This document shows positions 17,928 through 25,575 of a DNA stretch of 64,000 nt, in pieces (position 1 is the first letter of the stretch; each line of letters opens with the position of its first letter). This stretch comes from Vibrio taketomensis (GTDB taxonomy: Bacteria; Pseudomonadota; Gammaproteobacteria; Enterobacterales; Vibrionaceae). The notes beneath the pieces were generated by a model, which searched no databases, was not told where the DNA came from, and was given only the letters and a program-made list of their open reading frames with translations. The position numbers and the translations under genes were made by a program. The stretch lies in the NCBI RefSeq assembly GCF_009938165.1, contig NZ_AP019650.1:868001-932000 (forward strand), read 5' to 3'.

Positions 17928-18587
17928 ATGGGATCTGATTTATCGCCAATACTCTATTCTCTTCACAACTGCCCTTATGCAATTCGAGCAAGGCTTGCTT
18001 TGTTAAAAGCGAAGCAGCGCGTCGCAATACGTTCAATCAAGCTTAGTAACAAACCCTCTGAGCTGTTGGCTGCTTCACCAAAAGGCACTGTACCTGTACT
18101 AATCATTCAGCAAAACTCATCGGTGATCGACCAAAGCATTAAAATTATGATTTGGGCTCTCATTCAGAGCGATCCAGATAATTTATTGCAAGCCGAAGAT
18201 GGCAATGCATTACCCGCAATGATCTCATTCATACAGGAATTTGAACGCATCTTTATCCCTGCACTCAATGCATTTGGATGTGCCAAAAGATACCACGAAG
18301 ATGATACGCATAAACGACGTAACACATGCCAAATCGAACTTCTCAAACTTGAAGAATGCTTAACTCAGCATGCATTTCTATTCTCGAACACAGAGAGCCT
18401 CGTCGATATCGCCCTACTGCCATTTATACGTAAGTATGCGCGTATCGATAAGCAATACTTTCGTTATGCACCCTACCCTAAGTTGCGCGCTTGGCTAAAT
18501 CGTTATCTACAGAGTCCGCTATTTTCAAAGGTGATGAAAAACTATGATTTGTGGCAAGAGAATCAACGCGAGCAATTTCTTGGCTAG
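17928..18587 (+). CDS. Glutathione S-transferase family protein
   Basis: 219 residues. Thioredoxin-fold N-terminal domain (about 7-80) with PILYSLHNCPYAIRARLAL (Cys-Pro-Tyr-Ala) and the cis-Pro/glutathione-binding stretch SPKGTVPVLI followed by VIDQSIKIM. An all-helical C-terminal domain follows. Likely cytosolic, using glutathione to conjugate or reduce an unknown substrate. The gene is intact between broken dsdX and a decayed duplication. Confidence 0.85.
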   Translation: MGSDLSPILYSLHNCPYAIRARLALLKAKQRVAIRSIKLSNKPSELLAASPKGTVPVLIIQQNSSVIDQSIKIMIWALIQSDPDNLLQAEDGNALPAMISFIQEFERIFIPALNAFGCAKRYHEDDTHKRRNTCQIELLKLEECLTQHAFLFSNTESLVDIALLPFIRKYARIDKQYFRYAPYPKLRAWLNRYLQSPLFSKVMKNYDLWQENQREQFLG

Positions 18588-18702
18588 TTCTCCTTAATTC
18601 CGGCATTCAAGTGCTGTATGGCTCATCAAGCGCAAGAAGCCACATCAACAAGATGGCAAGTGTTTCAATCAAAATATTTAGAGAGGGTTAATGGATTACT
18701 CT

Positions 18703-18918
18703 CACAAAATGTGACCTATCTTTATGATTCCCGCGCTAGATGCAAAATGTTATTATTCTCTAATATTACGTATTGTAGTGACGGGGCATGATACAGTTAA
18801 AGCTCAACGCTTAACATTTTTCTAGAATTATCGACCCCATTTGAAATGCCACGATAAAGAACGACAAATTATAACTAATTTTTCAAATGGTTAATAACTC
18901 AATCCAATAATTTCCAAA
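18703..18918 (+). repeat. Decayed duplicate of the ylqF promoter and first codons
   Basis: About 215 bp, roughly 90% or more identical to 20276-20489. It includes the promoter region, the ATTATCGACCCCATTTGAAAT stretch and the first seven ylqF codons (ATGGTTAATAACTC.ATCCAA), then a TAA where ylqF has TGG. The two copies are direct repeats flanking 18919-20275. Confidence 0.9.
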
Positions 18919-19065
18919 GTTAACATAACTATATTCTAAGGACCCAGAAACATTCCACTTAATAAATATTTCAATATAATTAATGTTCAGTCACGACTGG
19001 GTTTCACTAACTAAGAAACGAACTCGGATTCTCTGACCCACACTGCCCTATTTATTTTGAGAAAG

Positions 19066-19095
19066 AGCCAGTCATCTGTTTGAGACTGGCTTTTC
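19066..19095 (+). terminator. Intrinsic terminator
   Basis: AGCCAGTC and GACTGGCT form an 8-bp stem with TTTTC after it. It lies inside the inserted segment 18919-20275 with no clear plus-strand gene before it. Confidence 0.7.
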
Positions 19096-19114
19096 TATCG
19101 AAGAGTTAGCACAA

Positions 19115-19255
19115 ATGACTGGCCAGCGTTCTTTAAATACACTTTTGTATGCCCTGAGCTGCATTCTAATCGTCTTCAGCGAAAAAGTTCAAAGTGCAGA
19201 ACAAGCACGACGACTTAACAAACCACAAAACTCAATTCACATCGGAACAAACTAA
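19115..19255 (+). CDS. Possible 46-aa secreted peptide
   Basis: MTGQRSLNTLLYALSCILIV begins a hydrophobic signal-like stretch that ends around EKVQSAEQA, followed by a short polar tail. GAAGAG lies 8 bp upstream. It may be a real small gene or the N-terminal fragment of a truncated one; no family recognised. Confidence 0.25.
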   Translation: MTGQRSLNTLLYALSCILIVFSEKVQSAEQARRLNKPQNSIHIGTN

Positions 19256-19286
19256 GGGCCAACAAATTAAGCAACAACATTTTCTG

Positions 19287-19997
19287 TTAAATCATTGCCA
19301 TCCTAAACACAAAATTACAGCTAAATAGATGAGATAGCCGTAAGAGTTTTGGTTTGTTTGTAACCTTTTCAGGCAATGCTGCCGTTGATTGAACTAATGA
19401 ACCCGAGCCCTTAGTACGCCATTCAACTATTTCTACAACATTCAATTTACCGCCATCTGAGCCACTCATTTGAACCGACGTTTCTGTAATCTTCGTTTAC
19501 AAGTCGTAAAGTACCTGCAGGTGTCGTTATATCCTCTGTACCCAAATACTCAATAATTTTAGACTTCGTCTCGTCAAGTATTGTTTGCCCGCCATAAATG
19601 ATTTCACTCACGCTAACATATGTTTTCGGCTCTCCTGCTATCAGCGTTGCATCTAAAATCACTTCATTACCAAAATTTCTTCCAACAAATGAGCTTTTAA
19701 GTGCTACTTTTTCAAAAGCTTTGAGTTAGGTGAAACTCAAAGTAAGTAGAAGAACCGTCGTCGTCAGCACCTTCGGAAATCCTATCCATTCGCGTTTCGT
19801 TCCCTTCATGGAACACATGATATGTACTGTGATCAACCTTACCTACATTCTTACCTTCTACCACTTTATATTCATATGTAGCTTTTGGTTATCAAAATAT
19901 TGGCACCAAAACAATCTTCAGAAGTTTCAGTCTTACATCCTGACAAAAACATACCAAAGGAAACCATTAAAGAAACTGTTATATATTTTCTATTCAT
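19287..19997 (-). pseudogene. Lipoprotein gene with several frame breaks
   Basis: ATG 19997 lies behind GGGATGG. The start encodes a lipoprotein signal (MNRKYITVSLMVSFGMFLSG then Cys). The frame then breaks and continues in pieces: YEYKVVEGKNVGKVDHSTYH, VFHEGNETRMDRISEGADDD, EVILDATLIAGEPKTYVSV, YLGTEDITTPAGTLRLVNE, then SGSDGGKLNVVEIVEWRTKG and the end at 19287. About 235 residues when joined. I do not recognise the family; the GTEDITTPAGTL segment resembles beta-rich outer-envelope lipoproteins. It sits wholly inside the segment bracketed by the ylqF duplication. Confidence 0.65.
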
Positions 19998-20275
19998 ACC
20001 GACACCATCCCTAATACGCCTTATGTTACGTATTGGAAATATACACGGCTTTCAATTCTTACTTTATGCATTTGCTTACTTTTAAACAATGTGGATGTAT
20101 ATAACGAAGTCCTCATTTATATTTCATGAATACTTCAACGATTTAAATTCAGAATCAAAGTTAGAGTAACTAGAAACGGGAACCCGCCTCTCTAACGCAC
20201 AAAGTTCGCCTGCTTATTGCAAACACCCCAGATTGTTACATGCTTTAATGACATTGATTTACTAAGGACGTATGC

Positions 20276-20489
20276 CACAAAAATGTGACCTATCTTTATG
20301 ATTCCGCGCCAGATGCAAAATGTTATTATTCACTTAATATTACGTATTGTGGTGACGGGGCCTGATACAGTTAAAGCGAAACGCTTAACATTTTTCTAGA
20401 ATTATCGACCCCATTTGAAATACCACAATAATGAACGACAAATTATAACTAAGGTTTTCAAATGGTTAATAACTCTATCCAATGGTTTC
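20276..20489 (+). repeat. Functional copy of the duplicated ylqF 5' region
   Basis: Partner of 18703-18918. This copy leads into the intact ylqF gene. The nearly identical 215 bp includes the presumed promoter (TTATTATTCACTTAATATTA). Confidence 0.9.
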
Positions 20490-21406
20490 CGGGCCACATG
20501 CACAAAGCGCAAAAGGAGATTGCTGAAGCAATTCCTCAAATTGACGTGATTATTGAAGTGCTTGATGCGCGTATTCCATTTAGTAGTGAAAACCCAATGA
20601 TCTCTGAGCTACGTGGCGATAAGCCGGTAGTGAAAGTGCTAAACAAACGCGATCTAGCCGATCCTGAAATGACTCAGCTATGGATTGATCATCTAGAGAA
20701 AGAGAAAAATGTAAAAGCGATGGCAATCACCACTTCACAACCACAAGAAGTGCATAAGATTCTTGAGCTATGCCGTAAACTGGCACCCCATCGTGAAGAG
20801 ATTGGTAAGAACATTCGCACTATGATCATGGGGATTCCAAACGTTGGTAAATCGACCATCATCAATACACTTGCAGGCCGCACTATTGCGGTAACGGGTA
20901 ACCAACCTGCGGTAACTCGCCGCCAGCAACGTATTAACCTGCAAAATGGCATTGTTCTATCTGATACTCCTGGGATTCTATGGCCTAAAGTAGAAAACCC
21001 TCACAGTGGTTTCCGTTTAGCAGCAACGGGTGCCGTTAAAGACACAGCGATGGAATACGATGAAGTTGCTTTCTACACCGTTGAATACCTAGCACAAGCG
21101 TACCCAGAGAAGCTAAAAGAACGTTACCAAATTGAAGAACTTCCTGAGTCTGATATCGAAATTATGGAAGAGATTGGCCGCACCCGTGGAGCACTGCGCT
21201 CTGGCGGCCGTGTCGATCTACACAAAGTTTCAGAGATTTTGCTGCATGAACTACGTGCTGGCACACTTGGTCAAATCACGCTAGAGCGCCCTGAGATGAT
21301 CACTGAAGAATTAGTACAAGTAGAAATTGAAGCGACACGTAAAGCAGAAGAAAAAGCGAAACGTAAAGAAGAGCGCCGCAAGCGTTACCTACGCAACAAG
21401 CGCTAA
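20462..21406 (+). CDS. ylqF: YlqF/RbgA-type ribosome biogenesis GTPase
   Basis: 314-residue circularly permuted GTPase assisting large-subunit ribosome assembly. The motif order is permuted as expected: G4 (LNKRDLAD) comes before G1 (GIPNVGKST) and G3 (DTPG). The N-terminus IQWFPGHMHKAQKEI and the ARIPFSSENP stretch are typical. The C-terminus is a charged Lys/Arg/Glu helix. Its 5' region has been duplicated 1.6 kb upstream. Confidence 0.93.
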   Translation: MVNNSIQWFPGHMHKAQKEIAEAIPQIDVIIEVLDARIPFSSENPMISELRGDKPVVKVLNKRDLADPEMTQLWIDHLEKEKNVKAMAITTSQPQEVHKILELCRKLAPHREEIGKNIRTMIMGIPNVGKSTIINTLAGRTIAVTGNQPAVTRRQQRINLQNGIVLSDTPGILWPKVENPHSGFRLAATGAVKDTAMEYDEVAFYTVEYLAQAYPEKLKERYQIEELPESDIEIMEEIGRTRGALRSGGRVDLHKVSEILLHELRAGTLGQITLERPEMITEELVQVEIEATRKAEEKAKRKEERRKRYLRNKR

Positions 21407-21421
21407 TCGAATCGATATATT

Positions 21422-21446
21422 AAAGGGGACCATAGTCCCCTTTTTG
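21422..21446 (+). terminator. Rho-independent terminator after ylqF
   Basis: AAAGGGGAC and GTCCCCTTT form the stem with loop CATA and a T run. It lies between ylqF and the converging COG0523 gene. Confidence 0.88.
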
Positions 21447-21470
21447 TTGCTCGCTATATAGCGGTTATGA

Positions 21471-22457
21471 TTACTGACTAATTCCAGCAAGTGTCAGTAA
21501 AATGCTTTCCAGCTCATCCCATGGCATTAATTGCGAATCAATAACCTCAAGTCTTGATTCAAAACCGGTTAAGCTCATTTGATTGACTGAAACCACGCCG
21601 TTTGCAACGTTAAACGCGTAACAACCTTGGTCTGTATTAACAACGGCTTTGACTCGCTCTGCACGTAATGCTGATAGCATTGAAAAGAGCTGGTCAAAAT
21701 TGAACTCGTATTCTGCACCGACTAGCCATCCACAGCTAAAATAACCTTGGCCTTTATTTTCACGGCGGATAAATGCCTCGCCCGGTGGCAATTCAAATTG
21801 CGGCTCCTGGCTTGCATGATGGTGGTGGTGATGTTCGATATTGCTTGATGCACTACCTAGTACACGTTCAATATCTAACACTTCAAGTGGTAGTTCACCG
21901 TTCTTGACTAGTTTGCTAAATACTTTTGCTGGCTGCTGATCAGTCACCCAACTATTAAACACGTCGATATCTGAAGATTCGCATAAGTCGATCTTGTTGC
22001 CGATGACCACGTCCGCGCTGTCTAATTGATCGCTGAAATTTTGATTAGATAAGTATTTATCATCGCTCAGATTACGAGGATCAACTAAAGCGATCGTCGC
22101 TTTTAAATCTACATAATCTTGATATTGCTCCGAAGTGAGCGTCGCAATCACCTGTTTTGGATGACCGAGCCCAGTAGGTTCGATAATTAATCGATCGGGC
22201 TTTTGACGCAATAATGCAGTAATCCCAACCGACATTGGTACACCTGCGGTACAACACATACAACCACCGGGGATCTCCTTAATCCACGCACCTTGATCTG
22301 TCATTAGCGCGCCATCAATACCAATCTCACCAAACTCATTTACAAGCACAGCCCAATTTTCGTTCTCTGGTTTGTCTTTCAGCAGGTTTAGAATTGTGGT
22401 GGTTTTACCTACACCTAAAAATCCGGTAATGATGTTGGTTGGTACTCTTGCGGTCAT
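21471..22457 (-). CDS. yeiR: COG0523 GTPase of the YeiR type (zinc metallochaperone)
   Basis: 328 residues, the same length as E. coli YeiR. Walker A GFLGVGKTT, the metal-binding GGCMCC (CxCC) motif, PTGLGHPKQV, Walker B-like ALVDPRNL and NKID are all present. A linker at about 210-216 carries six consecutive His residues (EHHHHHHAS), probably a zinc reservoir. The CobW C-terminal domain follows (YFSCGWLVGAEYEF). COG0523 GTPases deliver Zn or other metals to client proteins. I saw no clear Zur box upstream. Confidence 0.88.
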   Translation of the reverse strand: MTARVPTNIITGFLGVGKTTTILNLLKDKPENENWAVLVNEFGEIGIDGALMTDQGAWIKEIPGGCMCCTAGVPMSVGITALLRQKPDRLIIEPTGLGHPKQVIATLTSEQYQDYVDLKATIALVDPRNLSDDKYLSNQNFSDQLDSADVVIGNKIDLCESSDIDVFNSWVTDQQPAKVFSKLVKNGELPLEVLDIERVLGSASSNIEHHHHHHASQEPQFELPPGEAFIRRENKGQGYFSCGWLVGAEYEFNFDQLFSMLSALRAERVKAVVNTDQGCYAFNVANGVVSVNQMSLTGFESRLEVIDSQLMPWDELESILLTLAGISQ

Positions 22458-22586
22458 TGCTGCTCTCCTAACGATTTATGTCAGGAGTATATCGTCAATT
22501 TTGTCAGCGAGCAGCATGCTTTGAACTATGTGACAATAAATTGAGTCGTGGTGGCAGACATGCGCTATATACGACATAAGACAAAA

Positions 22587-22612
22587 GGCGCACTTTTAAG
22601 CGCGCCTTCTTC
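22587..22612 (-). terminator. Hairpin, possible terminator
   Basis: AAGGCGC and GCGCCTT arms with a T-rich tail on minus (CCTTTTG). No recognisable minus-strand gene ends here, so its role is unclear. Confidence 0.35.
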
Positions 22613-22686
22613 CCTCGTGACTCAATCGTGAGTTTGCGAATCAGAATGTCTATAGATGCATTCCGATATATAACGAGGATTTCGAA

Positions 22687-22824
22687 ATGACTTTTGTTGA
22701 ATCCATCCAAATTGTAGGTAAGGCCCTGTCCTCCGTGCGAGTTAATTTAGATTTGCCTTACACTCTAAATATGGCCCAATTCAGACAAAGTGCAAGTTAT
22801 TTTTTATCACAAGCAGTGAATTAA
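22687..22824 (+). CDS. Possible 45-aa small protein
   Basis: ATG 22687 (MTFVESIQIVGKALSSVRVN) follows ACGAGGATTTCGAA, a good ribosome-binding site. The product is short, neutral and without a clear membrane helix. It lies alone between yeiR and clcA. No family recognised. Confidence 0.4.
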   Translation: MTFVESIQIVGKALSSVRVNLDLPYTLNMAQFRQSASYFLSQAVN

Positions 22825-22991
22825 ACTCGCTACAAAAATTTACATCACATTAATAACTGCTAGAGAATTTAACCAATATTGCAATTCAATATTTCATTCT
22901 TATCGCTATAGTTATATCTATAGAGGGTATAATTTTATGCCTTCCCTAAATTACTGGCTAAACAGCCATATTCTCACTGGTGGAGCAGCGA

Positions 22992-24386
22992 ATGACAAAG
23001 AGAGAAAAAATTACGCGTTCTTTGATATCCAAACTACCCAAAGACGCGATTAACCAATTTCTCTCTAAAGATAAGACCCCTATTTCTGTGCTGCTGCTGG
23101 CGTTGCTGGTTGGTGTCTTGGCCGGTTTTGTGGGTACTTATTTCGAACATGCGGTCGCATTCGTCTCTGATACACGCACTCAATGGTTAAAATCTGAAAT
23201 TGGTAATGTGGTCCCTCTTTGGCTTGCTTCCATCGTTATCAGTGCCAGTTTAGCGTTTATCGGCTATTACCTTGTACATCGCTTTGCCCCAGAAGCCGCA
23301 GGCTCAGGTATTCCTGAAATTGAAGGCGCAATGGACGGTATTCGACCTGTTCGTTGGTGGCGCGTGATCCCAGTTAAATTTTTTGGTGGTATGGGTGCTT
23401 TGGGTTCAGGCATGGTACTTGGCCGAGAAGGCCCAACTGTGCAAATGGGCGGTGCCATTGGCCGAATGATCACCGATATATTTCGCGTAAAGAATAGTGA
23501 TACTAAACACACTCTGCTCGCTTCTGGTGCCGCGGGTGGTCTTGCTGCTGCGTTTAACGCTCCCCTAGCCGGTATTATGTTTGTAGTCGAGGAAATGCGA
23601 CCTCAATTTCGCTACTCACTAATCTCGATCAAAGCCGTCATCATTTCTGCCGTCGCAGCGAACATTGTTTTCCGCTCAATCAGTGGTCAAAGCGCGGTGA
23701 TCACAATGCCGCAATACCAGCCTCCTGAGTTAAGCGCACTTTGGTTGTTTTTGCTGCTTGGTGCATTATTTGGCATGTTTGGCGTCGTGTTCAACCGCCT
23801 TATCACCCTTGCTCAAGATTTGTTTATTCGCCTACACAAAAACGATCGTAAACGTTACTTAATCGTTGGGTCGGTGATTGGTGGCTGTTTTGGCTTAATG
23901 CTGCTTTACTTGCCAGAACTTACCGGCGGTGGTATTTGGCTAATTCCAAACATAACCGAAGGGGACTATGGTGCGGCTTTCTTGCTACTACTGTTTCTAG
24001 GACGCATCTTTACTACCCTACTCTGTTTTGCCTCTGGTGCGCCTGGCGGTATTTTTGCACCCATGCTCGCGCTCGGTACATTGTTTGGTTACGCTTTTGG
24101 TTTGATTGCTCAGTCACTTTTTCCAGAAATGGACATCACTCCCGGCATGTTCGCGATTGCAGGGATGGGCGCATTATTCGCCGCAACCGTTCGCGCTCCG
24201 ATCACTGGTATCTTGTTGGTGATTGAAATGACCAATAACTATTACTTGATATTACCGCTCATCATTACCAGTTTAGGTGCGGTTATTTTTGCGCAAATGC
24301 TGGGCGGCCAGCCAATATATAGCCAACTACTGCATCGCACGATTAAAAAAGAAAAACTACAACAAGAAGATCTGCCGAGAGACTAA
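22992..24386 (+). CDS. clcA: H+/Cl- exchange transporter
   Basis: 464-residue CLC protein of the inner membrane. Selectivity-filter motifs are all present: GSGIPEIEGA (central Ser), GREGPTVQMGG (gating Glu), and GAPGGIFAPMLALG. It exchanges two chloride for one proton and supports acid resistance in enterics. The frame opens at GTG 22980, but ATG 22992 is preferred because GGAG lies six bases upstream of it. The tehA-like gene follows on the same strand after about 100 bp. Confidence 0.93.
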   Translation: MTKREKITRSLISKLPKDAINQFLSKDKTPISVLLLALLVGVLAGFVGTYFEHAVAFVSDTRTQWLKSEIGNVVPLWLASIVISASLAFIGYYLVHRFAPEAAGSGIPEIEGAMDGIRPVRWWRVIPVKFFGGMGALGSGMVLGREGPTVQMGGAIGRMITDIFRVKNSDTKHTLLASGAAGGLAAAFNAPLAGIMFVVEEMRPQFRYSLISIKAVIISAVAANIVFRSISGQSAVITMPQYQPPELSALWLFLLLGALFGMFGVVFNRLITLAQDLFIRLHKNDRKRYLIVGSVIGGCFGLMLLYLPELTGGGIWLIPNITEGDYGAAFLLLLFLGRIFTTLLCFASGAPGGIFAPMLALGTLFGYAFGLIAQSLFPEMDITPGMFAIAGMGALFAATVRAPITGILLVIEMTNNYYLILPLIITSLGAVIFAQMLGGQPIYSQLLHRTIKKEKLQQEDLPRD

Positions 24387-24483
24387 TTGGTAATTGTAAT
24401 AACCACATAAACATTGATATTATTCGCGCCGCTGTTCGGGCCTAGGGAAAGGCTCATTATTAATTGGTAGTTAGGAGTTCGGC

Positions 24484-25455
24484 TTGAACTGGAAAAAGCT
24501 GACGCAATTTCAAGGCGTCCCGCCTTCGCAAGCGGCATTGGCACTCGGTATTATTGGTCTTGGCCAAGCATGGGCTCTATACGTCCCTGAAATTGGTGAA
24601 GTTATCCGCCCGTATATGGCTGGTATCGGCGCCCTGATGCTCATTCCCGTACTACTAAAATATTTCACCCAGCCCAGCGTTTTTATCGCCGATTTACGTC
24701 ATCCATTAAGCGGTAGTTTAATGGCGCCAATGAGTATGGCGCTGCTTATCTTGTGTGATTATTTAGCGGTGATCTCCCCGATCATCGCTTATCCAATTTG
24801 GTTTGCGGCCGTGTGGCTGCACATCACTATGATGGTGCTGTTTTTCTATTTCCAACTGACTAATTTTAAGATGTCACATATCGTGCCAAGCTGGTTTTTA
24901 TACCCAGTTGGTTTGATTAGTAGCTCGTTGGCAGGCACGCAATTTGGTCACAACGTATTCTCAGAAACACTAGTCAACACCTGTATCACTATCTACTTCT
25001 TTATGTTGCCGCTAGTGCTATACCGCTTGGTATTTGAAGGCATGTTACCAAGACGCGCTCGCCCGACACTGGCGATCATGGCCGCGCCAATCAACTTAAC
25101 GCTCGCCACCTATTTGGTGAACTTTAAACAGCCAGATCCTATTTTGACTGGCGCGTTAGCTGGTATTGCCATCACAATGACGTTGATGATCTATTTGTGC
25201 TACTTCCGCCTAATGCGACTCAAGTTTCAGCCATCGATTGCTGCCGTCACCTTTCCTTCGGTGATCAGCGCTATTGCGATGCATCGACTTACGTCGTTCT
25301 TTGAGCAATATCATCCGCGTTGGCATTGGCTGCATGATTTCGGTTTGTTTGAGCTCTCAATCGCGACCATCTTGGTTATTTGGGTTTCATTTGGCTATGT
25401 CAAAATGTACTGGCCACAAGCGTTTAACCGCGTCAGTAATCAAAGCGAAGGGTGA
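24484..25455 (+). CDS. tehA: TehA/SLAC1-type (TDT family) transporter
   Basis: 323 residues with about ten hydrophobic segments. Starts at TTG behind TAGGAG. Family features: PPSQAALALGIIGLGQAW, HPLSGSLMAPMSMALL, LHITMMVLFFYF, MAAPINLTLATYLVNF and AAVTFPSVISAIAM. TehA relatives are anion channels or exporters; tellurite resistance is an overexpression phenotype, and tehB is not adjacent. It converges on cqsS. Confidence 0.8.
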   Translation: MNWKKLTQFQGVPPSQAALALGIIGLGQAWALYVPEIGEVIRPYMAGIGALMLIPVLLKYFTQPSVFIADLRHPLSGSLMAPMSMALLILCDYLAVISPIIAYPIWFAAVWLHITMMVLFFYFQLTNFKMSHIVPSWFLYPVGLISSSLAGTQFGHNVFSETLVNTCITIYFFMLPLVLYRLVFEGMLPRRARPTLAIMAAPINLTLATYLVNFKQPDPILTGALAGIAITMTLMIYLCYFRLMRLKFQPSIAAVTFPSVISAIAMHRLTSFFEQYHPRWHWLHDFGLFELSIATILVIWVSFGYVKMYWPQAFNRVSNQSEG

Positions 25456-25575
25456 TGACTAGACTTTAAGGACGACGTTGAGAAACTCGCCGCAACGAGC
25501 ATTCGCTGGAAAAATACAAGTGAATAGTTATCTTCCTCAGCAATCCACCCCCACTTTTTTATGGCTTTAAATCAC

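Noticed and set aside
16192..20461. Prophage or genomic island with its own integrase
   Set aside because: No phage genes or integrase other than intI; content is dsd remnants, a GST gene and a lipoprotein pseudogene.
22825..22991. Fluoride or other riboswitch upstream of clcA
   Set aside because: I could not find the conserved core of a fluoride riboswitch, and ClcA here has the chloride-type GREGP/GSGIP motifs rather than a fluoride-specific filter.
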